64,000 bases of DNA from Leptospira limi (GTDB lineage Bacteria; Spirochaetota; Leptospiria; Leptospirales; Leptospiraceae): contig NZ_JAMQPV010000001.1 in the NCBI RefSeq assembly GCF_026151395.1, positions 2,606,501 through 2,670,500 of the forward strand, given 5' to 3'. The position numbers and the translations under genes were made by a program. Each line of letters starts with the position of its first letter. The stretch's first letter is position 1. The notes below the pieces were generated by a model that was given only the letters and a program-made list of their open reading frames with translations, ran no database searches and was not told the origin of the DNA. Positions 26,472 through 37,847 of this stretch are shown in pieces.

Positions 26472-27357
26472 TGTATTCTTATTAAAGAAAAAATTAGAGA
26501 ATCTAAAAAACAAATACCAAAGTGTATCTTATTTGGATACAGATCCCATTTGTTTCCCAAAACAATTCAAAGATCCACTGGATATCGAAATTATATCCTT
26601 GATTGCTTGTTTGTTTGCCTATGGATCAGTCAAAAACATTCAGAATTTTTTAAATCCTATCATTTCAGCAATGGGACCTTCTCCCTATTTATTTTTAAAA
26701 CAAAAACAAAGTGCAATGGAACCGTTTCTTAAAACAGTAAAAGGTTACCGTTTCCAAACAAAAGAGGATCTAATTGTTTTCTTTGTAACCTTACAGAGGA
26801 TGATACAAGTTCACAAAGGAACAAAACCAATTTTTGAATCTACTTTTTTAGGTGAAGAAATCAAATTCCAAAGAGAAAGGTCCATACAGAATTTTCAAGC
26901 ATTCATGGAAGAAGAATTCAAAATTACCCTGGGCAACAAACCACTTACGTATGGTTTACAGTTTTTAATTGGTAAATGGAATTCTAAATCTCCTAAAAAA
27001 AGGATTTCTCTTTTTTTACGATGGATGGTTCGAAACCAGTATCCTGATTTTGGAATCTATAAACAAATCCTTCCCAGTGAAATACCCTATCCGATGGATG
27101 TTCACATTCAAAAATTAAGTAAAGTATTAGGCATTCGTGACAAAAAACAAGTTAAGTTAGATGACGCATTCCTTCTTACTGAGTATTTCTGTTTACTCAA
27201 TCCCACCGATCCATTGTTATACGATTTCTATCTAACAAGAGTGGGAATCATCGAAAAATGCAAAGGAAGTTATGTAGAGGAAATTTGTAAGTTATGTGAG
27301 TTGCAGGAGGTTTGTTTGGTAGTGCCACGGGGAATTGAACCCCGATTGCAAGGATGA
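26461..27357 (+). CDS. TIGR02757 (DUF2400) family protein
   Basis: A 298-residue protein of the uncharacterised TIGR02757 family. It contains the family core DTDPICFPKQFKDPLDIEI, LFAYGSVKNIQNFLNPI, LFLRWMVR and PMDVHIQKLSKVLG, plus a C-terminal Cys pair (CKLCELQEVC). Function unknown. ATG 26461 overlaps mvaB; TTG 26449 is less likely. The last 13 or so codons run through the tRNA-Glu gene on the opposite strand, so the tail is antisense tRNA sequence, although no earlier stop exists in frame. Confidence 0.8.
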   Translation: MPADVFLLKKKLENLKNKYQSVSYLDTDPICFPKQFKDPLDIEIISLIACLFAYGSVKNIQNFLNPIISAMGPSPYLFLKQKQSAMEPFLKTVKGYRFQTKEDLIVFFVTLQRMIQVHKGTKPIFESTFLGEEIKFQRERSIQNFQAFMEEEFKITLGNKPLTYGLQFLIGKWNSKSPKKRISLFLRWMVRNQYPDFGIYKQILPSEIPYPMDVHIQKLSKVLGIRDKKQVKLDDAFLLTEYFCLLNPTDPLLYDFYLTRVGIIEKCKGSYVEEICKLCELQEVCLVVPRGIEPRLQG

Positions 27358-27391
27358 AAACCTTGTGTCCTAACCATTAGACGATGGCACC
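27317..27391 (-). tRNA. tRNA-Glu (UUC)
   Basis: A cloverleaf reads on the minus strand from G1 at 27391. The anticodon stem CAAGG/CCTTG encloses loop TTTTCAT with anticodon TTC. The T-arm is GGGGTTCAATTCCCC, and the D-region (TCGTCTAATGG) matches bacterial tRNA-Glu. The acceptor stem closes with a G1-U72 wobble. CCA is encoded (27317-27319). It overlaps the 3' end of the opposite-strand TIGR02757 gene by 41 bases. Confidence 0.95.
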
Positions 27392-27426
27392 GATTGAGAA
27401 CGTTTTCTAAGAGTTTTAAACTCTTG

Positions 27427-27504
<78 letters not shown>

Positions 27505-27515
27505 TTCTGTAGCCA

Positions 27516-27543
27516 AGAATATCGAACCACCTTTCTCGGTCAA
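27516..27543 (-). promoter_or_regulatory. Promoter of the tRNA-Lys/tRNA-Glu unit
   Basis: On the minus strand, TTGACC (27538-27543) and TATTCT (27516-27521) are separated by 16 bases and end 12 bases before the tRNA-Lys 5' end. The fit to a sigma-70 promoter is good. Confidence 0.6.
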
Positions 27544-27552
27544 CAACTACTT

Positions 27553-27581
27553 AAAAAAAAGATACAGAACTATCTGTTTTT
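27553..27581 (-). terminator. Intrinsic terminator after purA
   Basis: On the minus strand, ACAGA-TAGT-TCTGT forms a stem flanked by an A-tract before it and, after ATC, a run of eight T. It directly follows the purA stop codon and separates purA from the tRNA promoter. Confidence 0.65.
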
Positions 27582-29889
<2,308 letters not shown>

Positions 29890-30011
29890 ACCGGGATCTC
29901 GATCACCCAAGAAGTCAGGTTAGAGAAATCCTGGATTTACGCAATCAATTGTAAAAATCGAATAGACAAATCGAAACTTTTCAGTACGCTGATGTCGGTT
30001 TAGAGGCATAC

Positions 30012-32030
30012 ATGACAGAAAAAGAAGCCACTTTGGGACGTTGGCACAAAGAATTTTTTGAGAACATTCACTTATTTGTAAAATCCGGTCTTTCGGAACA
30101 AGATGCAAAGTCCATTTTAGAAGAATTTTTAGTTTTATCACAAGCGACTCCTAAACCCAAGGTTATGGAAATTTTCCAAGAGCCAGAGCGATTAGAGGAG
30201 ATAGGTGTCTACACAGACATCAAATCAGAACCTCGTGATTTTATGCTCAAATTTCTGGATCCCATCATGAAGAAGTTTAAGGTGGAAGGAATAGAAAATT
30301 TAAAACTCCTCGATGGCATTATTGGCAAATACCCAGTCACTCTTATCTCTAACCACTTAAGCCATTTAGATGCACCTGCCATTTTTACTCTACTTTACAA
30401 TTCGGGACCAGAGGGTAGAAAGATTGCTGAGTCTCTTGTATTCATTGCGGGTAGACTTGCCTTTGAACCTGATTTTACTCGCCTAGGCCTTTATATGTTT
30501 GGAACTCTCCTTGTTTGTTCCAAAAAAGATATGGCTGATAACCCTTCTCTTTCTGATGTCATGACGAAAATCAATATGCGTGCTTTTCGTAATTCACAGA
30601 AATTACAATCTGACGGAAAGGTAATTTCCATTTTCCCTGAGGGAACTCGTTCTCGGGATGGAAGGCTCATGCCATTTGTGGACACTGTGTACCATTATGT
30701 TGCAAACAAAGTCATTTTGCCTATCTCACTTGAAGGAACGGAAAAAATTCTACCGATCGAAGGTTTACTTTTCAACCAAGCCGTAGGAAAACTTGTGATC
30801 GGTAAACCTGTACTTGTTGGAGAACTGACTAAACGGGAAATGGAAACCTTTCCATCACATATCGAACAAATCTCTTTTCCAGGAACTGGTGACAAAAAAC
30901 AATTCATCATTGATAACCTTGCTCTTCTTGTGGGAAGTAATCTCAACAAACACAAACATGGCACATATCGAAACCTCTACCGAGGTGATGTAAGGGAAAC
31001 AAACCAACTCATTTCGCTTCCAAAAAAACCAGAAGAACACATAGTGATCATTGGTTCGTCCAATATGTCAGTCGCGTTTGCCTGTATTCTTGCAAATAAA
31101 AATGTCAAAGTGACGATTTACCATCCCGATTCAGAAATGGTGGCTAGAAGTAATGAAGAAAAACGTGACATTATCCATTACCCAATTTACAAACTACCAC
31201 CAAACATTGATTTTTCGGATAAACCAGAAGTTTTAGAATCAGCTACTTTATTTGTCCAAGGAACAAATCCTTGGGAATTTGATGCTGTTTACTCCAAAAT
31301 CAGAACCTATTTACAAAAGAATAAATCACCGATGGTGAATGTAATCAAAGGTTTTACTGGATCCAAAAAAGGGCTCATTCTAGAAGACTTACATGAACTC
31401 CTTCTCATTGAAAGGGATCGATTAGCTGTTGTATCGGGTGCTTGTTACCCTGATCAAATCATGGAACGAAAAATTTCTGGTTTTGAAATCTCTGCATTTG
31501 AAGATTCTCTGATTCCAAAACTCAAAGAACTTCTCACCAATAATTACGTATTCACAAGAACAGCAATCAATTCCCGAGATACAAAAGGGGTTCAACTTGG
31601 TGGTGCACTAAAAACAATTTATGCACTTGCTATGGGACTAGTAGAAGGATACTTTAAACGCGAATTAGGTGGAAATGTCGACAATACTCTATTCCATTTG
31701 AGCAACCGATTTTTTAATGAGATGGTTTCTATCGGAGTTTTACTCGGAGGAGATCCAACTACGTTTAATGGTTTATCTGGTATGACTGATTTTATGTTGG
31801 CTTGTTTTGGTTCTGATACCAGAGATCGTAAATATGGGTATGATCTAGCTAACGGAACAAGACCAGAAAAAATCACCAACGGATTTTATGGTCTAAAAGT
31901 TTTACCAAACCTCATCCAACTGGATGAAAAAAGGCATCCGATTGTTGCCTACGCATATAAAACCGTGATCCAAAATGAAGATTTTGATATTGTTGCGGAA
32001 GAATTGCAAAAGCAATTAGCTAGATTTTAG
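30012..32030 (+). CDS. Fusion: PlsC-type acyltransferase + glycerol-3-phosphate dehydrogenase-like domain
   Basis: A 672-residue protein with two modules. Residues about 80-290 form a glycerolipid acyltransferase: HX4D box in SNHLSHLDAP, substrate motif IFPEGTRSRDGR, later LPISLEGTEK. Residues about 340-665 resemble GpsA, the NAD(P)-dependent glycerol-3-phosphate dehydrogenase: IIGSSNMSVAFACILAN, VVSGACYP, the catalytic-Lys motif GGALKTIYALAMGLVEG, and GLSGMTDFMLACFGS. The Rossmann GxGxxG is eroded to GSSNMS, so cofactor binding is doubtful. If both work, the protein could make glycerol-3-phosphate from DHAP and acylate it. ATG 30012 starts it. The 3' end overlaps the histidine kinase gene by 11 bases. 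Confidence 0.82.
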   Translation: MTEKEATLGRWHKEFFENIHLFVKSGLSEQDAKSILEEFLVLSQATPKPKVMEIFQEPERLEEIGVYTDIKSEPRDFMLKFLDPIMKKFKVEGIENLKLLDGIIGKYPVTLISNHLSHLDAPAIFTLLYNSGPEGRKIAESLVFIAGRLAFEPDFTRLGLYMFGTLLVCSKKDMADNPSLSDVMTKINMRAFRNSQKLQSDGKVISIFPEGTRSRDGRLMPFVDTVYHYVANKVILPISLEGTEKILPIEGLLFNQAVGKLVIGKPVLVGELTKREMETFPSHIEQISFPGTGDKKQFIIDNLALLVGSNLNKHKHGTYRNLYRGDVRETNQLISLPKKPEEHIVIIGSSNMSVAFACILANKNVKVTIYHPDSEMVARSNEEKRDIIHYPIYKLPPNIDFSDKPEVLESATLFVQGTNPWEFDAVYSKIRTYLQKNKSPMVNVIKGFTGSKKGLILEDLHELLLIERDRLAVVSGACYPDQIMERKISGFEISAFEDSLIPKLKELLTNNYVFTRTAINSRDTKGVQLGGALKTIYALAMGLVEGYFKRELGGNVDNTLFHLSNRFFNEMVSIGVLLGGDPTTFNGLSGMTDFMLACFGSDTRDRKYGYDLANGTRPEKITNGFYGLKVLPNLIQLDEKRHPIVAYAYKTVIQNEDFDIVAEELQKQLARF

Positions 32031-33840
32031 GGATTGAAACGATAAAAACCGTTTGGCCTGGTTCGGAAAACAACCGGATCTGGCCATTGTGCCTTTCTTC
32101 TACGGATTGTTTGACGATGCCAAGACCAAGCCCAGTTCCCTCTCCTTTTTCCTTTGTCGTATAAAAAGGTTCAAAAATTCGTTTTTGCATATTCTGTGGG
32201 ATTCCTGGGCCATTGTCTTTGATCGACACTTCCACATCGGTATTTGTTTCTTCCACTTGCACCGTCAACTTCCCTTTGAAGTGCATTGCCTGTAAGGAAT
32301 TATAAATCAAATTGGTCCATATTTGGATGAGTTCGTCTGGGTATCCCATGATCACAGGATTTGCGTTGTACAATCGAATGCATTCAATTCCTGATTTCAT
32401 TTTGTTTTGATACAATGTTAAGACCGTTTCAATTGTATCGATGATATTGGTTTGGATTTTAGCAGAACCTCTGTCCATCCTTCCATAATTTTTTAAACTA
32501 TAAACGATTTTCGATGTGCGTTCCACTGCTAAACGAATCGATTCAATACTACGTAAGGCATTTAATTCATTTAAGATGATACTAAGTATGGGAGTGTTTT
32601 TCAGTTTTTCGACAAAACCTGTATTTTCTAAGATATAATCAGATACACCCAAATCTACGATGCGATCTGCTAAATCATAAGGTGATTCTATACTGGCGGA
32701 AACAAAAAGTGATTCTAAATTCTTTTTAATTTTCCTTGTCTCAGAAAAACTATAAGTTTTCGGTTTTACTTGGAATAGTTCCGTGATCCAAAGGATGATT
32801 TCCAGAGCATCTTTATCTGAATATTTACCCATACAATTTCGAATCTCAAGTATCCTAGATCCAAAATCACCCAAGCGGTTTTGTAACTGCTCACTGAAAG
32901 CGGAAATAGCCGCCAAAGGGTTGTTAATTTCATGTGCCACACTTGCTACAAGTTGGCCAAGAGTGGCCATTTTTTCGGATAAAATCAATTGGTCTTGGGT
33001 TTTCTGCAAATCTTCTAAGATACGATTGAGTTCTTTTGTCCTTTCTTTGACAGCAAATTCAAGAGCTTCTTTGTTTTGTTTGGATTCAGTGATATCAATG
33101 AGTATCGCAAGTAAAGTGGAACGACCATCATGATTGAGAATTGTATTACCCGAAACTACGTGTCGAATTTCACCAGATTTGGTTCGTACACTTGCTTCCA
33201 TACCAGTGCTCCAACCTTTTTTTTGGACCTCTGCGATTAACCGTGCTCGGTCTACCTTTGTAATCCAAATATTTAAATCATGTGATGTCTTACCGATGAT
33301 TTCATCTCGATCAAAGCCAATGAGTCGACAATATGCCTCATTCACATCGTCATATCGACCGGTATCTGCATTTGATAAACTAACAGCCGCAGGATTTAAT
33401 CTAAAAACACTTTCAAATAATTCCTTACTTAATTTTAATTCCTTTTGAAGTGCGTTTGCGAGTTTCTCTTTTTCTTTTAAGGCTGTAATATTTTGACCTG
33501 CACTGAGTAAGTACCGACCGTTCTCTACAATTTTCCCACTAAAAAGAATGGTTACTGTATCACCTGTTTTGGTCAAAAGCGGAACTTCAAAGTTAATTAC
33601 ATACCCATCTGTCTTTAATTTGGATAATATGAGTTCACGGTCCGTTAAATTCGTATAAATTCCTAGATCAATTGTGGTTTTCCCTACCACTTCCTCTCTC
33701 TTACGACCAAGCCAATTGCAATACACTTCATTTGCTTCCACATACAGACCTGTTTGTAAATCTGTAATTGCCATACCAATGGGGCTTTCGGCAAAACTTG
33801 TGTGCCAAATTCGATCAGTGATGGGTAAAGATGAGTCCAT
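32020..33840 (-). CDS. PAS-domain sensor histidine kinase with split dimerisation domain
   Basis: A 606-residue kinase with no clear membrane span. Two PAS domains occupy residues about 8-125 and 138-260 (PIGMAITDLQTG, NPAAVSLSNADTG). A coiled linker precedes the H-box KMATLGQLVASVAHEINNPL with phospho-His303. A roughly 100-residue insertion then precedes the second DHp helix. The ATPase domain has an N-box (NLIYNSLQAM), G1 (DNGPGIP), F-box (FEPFYTT) and G2 (GTGLGLGI). No response regulator gene is adjacent. It is downstream of the rplQ terminator, so it must have its own promoter. Confidence 0.9.
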   Translation of the reverse strand: MDSSLPITDRIWHTSFAESPIGMAITDLQTGLYVEANEVYCNWLGRKREEVVGKTTIDLGIYTNLTDRELILSKLKTDGYVINFEVPLLTKTGDTVTILFSGKIVENGRYLLSAGQNITALKEKEKLANALQKELKLSKELFESVFRLNPAAVSLSNADTGRYDDVNEAYCRLIGFDRDEIIGKTSHDLNIWITKVDRARLIAEVQKKGWSTGMEASVRTKSGEIRHVVSGNTILNHDGRSTLLAILIDITESKQNKEALEFAVKERTKELNRILEDLQKTQDQLILSEKMATLGQLVASVAHEINNPLAAISAFSEQLQNRLGDFGSRILEIRNCMGKYSDKDALEIILWITELFQVKPKTYSFSETRKIKKNLESLFVSASIESPYDLADRIVDLGVSDYILENTGFVEKLKNTPILSIILNELNALRSIESIRLAVERTSKIVYSLKNYGRMDRGSAKIQTNIIDTIETVLTLYQNKMKSGIECIRLYNANPVIMGYPDELIQIWTNLIYNSLQAMHFKGKLTVQVEETNTDVEVSIKDNGPGIPQNMQKRIFEPFYTTKEKGEGTGLGLGIVKQSVEERHNGQIRLFSEPGQTVFIVSIPKI

Positions 33841-33885
33841 TGTTTTCGGAGGTTAAAGGTTATCGGAATCTACGAGTCTGGCAAT

Positions 33886-33923
33886 AAAAAAACCTACTTA
33901 AGAATGAACTCAAGTAGGTTTTT
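33886..33923 (-). terminator. Strong intrinsic terminator ending the ribosomal super-cluster
   Basis: On the minus strand, AAAAACCTACTTGAG and CTTAAGTAGGTTTTT form a stem of about 15 bp with one G-U pair and a 6-base loop, followed by a T-run (7 T in all). It lies about 30 bases after rplQ. The symmetry means it could also work in the other direction. Confidence 0.9.
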
Positions 33924-33954
33924 CACCAAGGAATCCGTGTTAGCGGATAAGAAG

Positions 33955-34473
33955 TTACTTAGAAGCGGCTACTTTTTCTTTCTTTGCCTTTTTTGGTTTT
34001 TCTTCTTTTTTGGCAGGTTTTTTCTCTTCGCGTTTTGCTTTCGCTTCTGCTTTGAGTTCGTCTTGTGTTTTTCTATCAACAAGCTCTAAAATTCCCATCG
34101 CAGTGTTGTCAGAAGGACGGTTTACCAATCGAATGATTCTAGTATACCCACCTACTCTTTCAGCATAACGATTTGCTAAATCTTTTAAAAGTTTGTTTAC
34201 GATTTCTTGGTCACCAAGGTGGCTATAAAGATACCTTGTATTGTGCAAAATCGCAGCATTTTTCTTTTGTTCGTCTAGGTTTGCCAAATTTGCATCTAGA
34301 TTTTTTTTCGCTCTAGTGATGATTCGTTCTGCGTAAGAACGAGCCACCTTTAACTTCGCTACTGAAGATTCAATTCTTTCGTGGCGAAGAAGAGAGATTA
34401 CCATGTTTTGGATCATAGCTTTTCTATGATCAGCTGATCTATTGAGTTGTTTAACTTTATTACGTTTGTTCAT
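33955..34473 (-). CDS. rplQ: 50S ribosomal protein L17, with long basic tail
   Basis: A 172-residue L17. The core ([36 protein letters not shown]) matches the family. About 40 extra residues at the C-terminus alternate Lys, Glu and Ala (from [17 protein letters not shown]) and are probably disordered on the ribosome surface. It is the last gene of the alpha operon, one base after rpoA, before the terminator. Confidence 0.97.
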   Translation of the reverse strand: MNKRNKVKQLNRSADHRKAMIQNMVISLLRHERIESSVAKLKVARSYAERIITRAKKNLDANLANLDEQKKNAAILHNTRYLYSHLGDQEIVNKLLKDLANRYAERVGGYTRIIRLVNRPSDNTAMGILELVDRKTQDELKAEAKAKREEKKPAKKEEKPKKAKKEKVAASK

Positions 34474-34474
34474 C

Positions 34475-35452
34475 TTAAAAATCTCTCATACCGAAAGAAA
34501 GTCCCATAGAGGAAAGTTTTGCCTTCAACTCTTGTAAACTTTGTTCGCTGAAATGTTTTGATTTCGTCATTTCGTCTTCTGATCTCTTTACGAGTTCACC
34601 AATGAAGTCAATTTCCAAACTGCGAAGAACGTTAGTAGAACGAACAGAAAGTTCTAATTCTTCTACATGTTTCGATAAAGCTGCTTTGAGTTTTTCATCA
34701 GCTTCATCTAATTCTTCTTCTTCCTCTTCAATTTCTTCTTCAAAATTGATGAATACAGTGAGGTGGTCTTTTAGGATTTTTGCTGCTTGAGCCACTGCAT
34801 CTTCTGGAGAAACAGAACCGTCAGTCCAAACTTCCATCGTTAGTTTTTCGTAATCAGATCTTTGTGCTACACGAGTTTCTGATACTTCAAACAAAACTTT
34901 TTGGATAGGTGAAAAGATGGAATCGATTGGGATCGTTCCCAAAACTTCAATGTCTTTCTTTTTGTCTTCTGCTGGAACGTAACCACGTCCTCTTTGGATT
35001 TCCAAATCCATAATCAAATTTGCATCCTCGTTGAGAGTAGCAATATGAAGGTCAGGATTCATGATTTCGATAGAAGAATCTACAGCTAGGTCAGCAGCTC
35101 TAAAATATCCCGCCCCTTTTAACTCAAGGTGGATCACTTTACTTGCTTCTTTGTCTTCTGGCTCGTATTTGATTCGAACTTGTTTTAAGTTAAGAATGAT
35201 ACGAGTGACGTCTTCTGCAACACCTTCGATGTAAGAAAATTCGTGAGAAACTCCCTCGATTCGAATCGCAGAAATTGCGGCTCCCTCGATCGAAGACATA
35301 AGTGTACGACGAAGGGAGTTTCCGATCGTTGTACCAATTCCTCTTTCGAAAGGTTCTGCAACAAACTTACCATAGTTTGGTGTATTCACATCGGTAGTGA
35401 ATTCGATTTTTTTGGGTCTTTTAAAACCTTTTAATAAATTCTTTGGAGACAA
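34475..35452 (-). CDS. rpoA: RNA polymerase alpha subunit
   Basis: A 325-residue alpha subunit. The N-terminal assembly domain has [17 protein letters not shown] [20 protein letters not shown]. An unusually acidic linker ([17 protein letters not shown]) joins it to the C-terminal domain with [15 protein letters not shown], the helix-hairpin-helix DNA and activator contact. It lies in the usual place between rpsD and rplQ. Confidence 0.98.
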   Translation of the reverse strand: MSPKNLLKGFKRPKKIEFTTDVNTPNYGKFVAEPFERGIGTTIGNSLRRTLMSSIEGAAISAIRIEGVSHEFSYIEGVAEDVTRIILNLKQVRIKYEPEDKEASKVIHLELKGAGYFRAADLAVDSSIEIMNPDLHIATLNEDANLIMDLEIQRGRGYVPAEDKKKDIEVLGTIPIDSIFSPIQKVLFEVSETRVAQRSDYEKLTMEVWTDGSVSPEDAVAQAAKILKDHLTVFINFEEEIEEEEEELDEADEKLKAALSKHVEELELSVRSTNVLRSLEIDFIGELVKRSEDEMTKSKHFSEQSLQELKAKLSSMGLSFGMRDF

Positions 35453-35477
35453 TGTCGTATCCTTCTTCTCTAAATTC

Positions 35478-36110
35478 TTACTTCGAGTACAACTCTACGA
35501 TTACCTGTTCTTTCACAGGGATATCAATATGCTCTCTTGTTGGAAGTGAAGTCACTTCTCCTGAGAACTTGGCATAATCCACACTTACCCAAGAAGCAGT
35601 ACGATTGATTGCTTGGGCTAGTTTGATATTTTCTTCGATAAACGCGGATTTTTGGAACTTCTCACGAATTTCGATTTTATCACCAACATTCACACGATAA
35701 GAACAAATATCAACTCGGTGGCCATTCACAAGTATGTGTCTGTGAGCCACAAAGTTACGAGCTTGTCTTCGAGTAACAGCAAAACCCATACGATAAAGAA
35801 CGTTATCCAATCTCCTTTCAAGGAATTGGAGTAAGTTCTCACCAGGAATCCCTGGAGTGTGAGAAGCTTCTTCAAAGTATCTACGGAATTGTTTTTCTAA
35901 CACACCATAAGCGCGTTTTACTTTTTGTTTTTCACGTAGCTGTGCACCGTATTCTGTTACCTTCCCTTTTTTCTTTGGAGGAAGACCTGGTGGGTACTTT
36001 CTCTTTTCAAGGGAAGATTTTTCTTTATGTAATGTATGACTATTTTTGAGAAAGAGGTTAAGTCCCTCTCTTCTCATCAATTTAACAACTGGACCTCGGT
36101 AACGTGCCAT
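35478..36110 (-). CDS. rpsD: 30S ribosomal protein S4
   Basis: A 210-residue S4, binding 16S rRNA early in assembly. It has the N-terminal [16 protein letters not shown] and the S4 RNA-binding domain [20 protein letters not shown]. The zinc-binding Cys residues seen in some S4 proteins are absent. Order rpsK-rpsD-rpoA is canonical. Confidence 0.98.
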   Translation of the reverse strand: MARYRGPVVKLMRREGLNLFLKNSHTLHKEKSSLEKRKYPPGLPPKKKGKVTEYGAQLREKQKVKRAYGVLEKQFRRYFEEASHTPGIPGENLLQFLERRLDNVLYRMGFAVTRRQARNFVAHRHILVNGHRVDICSYRVNVGDKIEIREKFQKSAFIEENIKLAQAINRTASWVSVDYAKFSGEVTSLPTREHIDIPVKEQVIVELYSK

Positions 36111-36119
36111 ATCTAATTC

Positions 36120-36533
36120 CTACACCCTTCTTCTTTTTCGTGGTCGGCACCCATTGTGCGGGAGCGGAGTTACGTCTTTAATGAGTTTGATTGCAATCCC
36201 TTTTGTGGTCAAAGAACGAATGGCAGATTCACGTCCAATTCCAGGACCTGAAACCATTACATCCACTTCAGAAAGACCAGCAGCTTCAATTGCTTTCTCA
36301 GCAGCATTGGTAGCAGCTACTTGTGCTGCATAAGGAGTGGATTTTTTGGACCCACGAAATCCCATCATTCCGGAAGAAGACCAAGAAAGAACGTTTCCAG
36401 CCATATCGGTAATCGATACGATTGTATTGTTAAACGAAGCTTGGATATAAACCTTACCCCGTGGAACGTTTTTCTTTTCTTTTTTCTTAACCTTTTTGGT
36501 ATCTTTTTTATTCTTTGCGTCTTTTTCAGCCAT
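36120..36533 (-). CDS. rpsK: 30S ribosomal protein S11
   Basis: A 137-residue S11 that lines the mRNA exit platform. The core includes [35 protein letters not shown] and the end [13 protein letters not shown]. The first 20 residues are a Lys/Asp-rich extension longer than in E. coli. Confidence 0.98.
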   Translation of the reverse strand: MAEKDAKNKKDTKKVKKKEKKNVPRGKVYIQASFNNTIVSITDMAGNVLSWSSSGMMGFRGSKKSTPYAAQVAATNAAEKAIEAAGLSEVDVMVSGPGIGRESAIRSLTTKGIAIKLIKDVTPLPHNGCRPRKRRRV

Positions 36534-36544
36534 GGACCTGTCCT

Positions 36545-36922
36545 CTACTTAGTAGCCTTTTTCTTATTGGCTACTGTCTTCTTGACGCCCTTACGGGTTC
36601 TTGCGTTGGTTCTTGTTCTTTGTCCGTTGACTGGAAGTCCGCGTCTATGACGGAAACCTCTGTAACATCCCACATCCATCAATCGTTTGATGTTGAGGTT
36701 GACTTCGGAACGAAGATCCCCTTCTACCTGGTATGATTCTTCAATGACTCGTCGGATCGCGGCTTCTTGTTCGTCCGAGAGGTCCTTCACCCTGATAGAT
36801 TCGTCAATTCCTGCTTTTTTCAGGATATTTTGAGAGGATGTCTTACCAATACCAAATACGTATGTAAGACCGATCACTATTCTTTTGTTTGATGGTAAAT
36901 CAACACCCGCGATACGTGCCAT
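36545..36922 (-). CDS. rpsM: 30S ribosomal protein S13
   Basis: A 125-residue S13 at the head of the small subunit, contacting the P-site tRNA through its basic tail ([14 protein letters not shown]). It starts [14 protein letters not shown] as in most bacteria. It lies 6 bases after rpmJ. Confidence 0.98.
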   Translation of the reverse strand: MARIAGVDLPSNKRIVIGLTYVFGIGKTSSQNILKKAGIDESIRVKDLSDEQEAAIRRVIEESYQVEGDLRSEVNLNIKRLMDVGCYRGFRHRRGLPVNGQRTRTNARTRKGVKKTVANKKKATK

Positions 36923-36928
36923 ATCTTC

Positions 36929-37042
36929 CTATCTTTGCCTTTGTTTGTGTTTTGGGTTCGTGCAAATCACTCGGATTACACCTTTTCTGCGAATGACTTT
37001 GCATTCTGGACAGATTTTTTTGACTGATGCTCTAACTTTCAT
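36929..37042 (-). CDS. rpmJ: 50S ribosomal protein L36 (37 aa)
   Basis: A very short gene: ATG at 37042, stop TAG at 36929. The product starts [19 protein letters not shown] and ends KHKQRQR. The zinc ribbon ligands Cys11, Cys14, Cys27 and His32 are all intact, so this is the zinc-containing (C+) form. It lies between infA and rpsM as in other spc operons. Confidence 0.96.
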   Translation of the reverse strand: MKVRASVKKICPECKVIRRKGVIRVICTNPKHKQRQR

Positions 37043-37051
37043 TATAGTTTC

Positions 37052-37270
37052 CTATTTCTTTCTGTAAGTGATACGGCCCTTGGTTAAGTCATAAGGAGAA
37101 AGTTCCACAGTGACTTTATCTCCAGGTAGAATACGAATGTAGTGCATACGCATTTTTCCTGAAATGTGCGCTAAAACCTTGTGACCATTCTCTAGTTCCA
37201 CACGGAACATTGCATTTGGTAACGGTTCTAAAACGGTTCCGTCAATGGTGATTGCTTCTTCCTTAGCCAG
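37052..37270 (-). CDS. infA: Translation initiation factor IF-1, predicted CTG start
   Basis: A 72-residue OB-fold factor that blocks the ribosomal A site during initiation ([20 protein letters not shown]..., then [19 protein letters not shown], end [12 protein letters not shown]). The first codon of the conserved N-terminus is CTG (37268-37270). Two codons upstream is an in-frame TAG, so no ATG, GTG or TTG can start the full protein; the first in-frame ATG is Met21, inside the fold. AGGAG (37278-37282) lies 7 bases before the CTG, ideal for initiation. A sequencing or strain-specific change is the alternative explanation. Confidence 0.9.
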   Translation of the reverse strand: MAKEEAITIDGTVLEPLPNAMFRVELENGHKVLAHISGKMRMHYIRILPGDKVTVELSPYDLTKGRITYRKK

Positions 37271-37280
37271 GGTCTATCTC

Positions 37281-37844
37281 CTACTGGATTGATTTTAAAA
37301 TAGTGTTAGTGATTTCTTCCATACTTCCCAACCCATTGATTTGCCGAAGGATCCCTGTGCCTTTATAAAAGTCAATCAGGGGCAACGTCTTGGTGTTGTA
37401 AGTATGCAGACGGTTTTTGATGGTCTCTTCGTTGTCATCCGAGCGTCCTTCTTTGATCGCTCTACCTAGCAACCGTTTGACGAGTTCTTCGTCAGGAACG
37501 TCTAGGTTGACAACGGAGTCGAGCTCCATGCGGAGCTCTTTGAGGATTTCCGAGAGAGCCTTTGCTTGCTCCACCGTCCTTGGAAATCCATCCAAAATGA
37601 ATCCATTTGCACAATCGGATTCGACCAAACGGTCGCGAATTATGCCTATAACGACAGCATCTGGAACAAGGTCTCCAGCGTCCATAAATTTTTTAGCTTC
37701 AATCCCCATAGCAGTGCCATTTTTTACTGCGGCACGGAGGATATCGCCTGTGGAAATCTGAGGGATCTTGTATTTCTCTTTGATGATGTCAGCTTGTGTT
37801 CCCTTACCAGCACCTGGAGGGCCCATAAATATGAGTCTCTTCAT
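37281..37844 (-). CDS. adk: Adenylate kinase, short-lid type
   Basis: A 187-residue kinase interconverting ATP, ADP and AMP. It has a P-loop ([12 protein letters not shown], residues 7-18), AMP site ([10 protein letters not shown]), [14 protein letters not shown] and a short LID segment ([15 protein letters not shown]) without the zinc-type insertion. It lies between secY and infA; map, often found here, is absent. Confidence 0.96.
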   Translation of the reverse strand: MKRLIFMGPPGAGKGTQADIIKEKYKIPQISTGDILRAAVKNGTAMGIEAKKFMDAGDLVPDAVVIGIIRDRLVESDCANGFILDGFPRTVEQAKALSEILKELRMELDSVVNLDVPDEELVKRLLGRAIKEGRSDDNEETIKNRLHTYNTKTLPLIDFYKGTGILRQINGLGSMEEITNTILKSIQ

Positions 37845-37847
37845 TCG

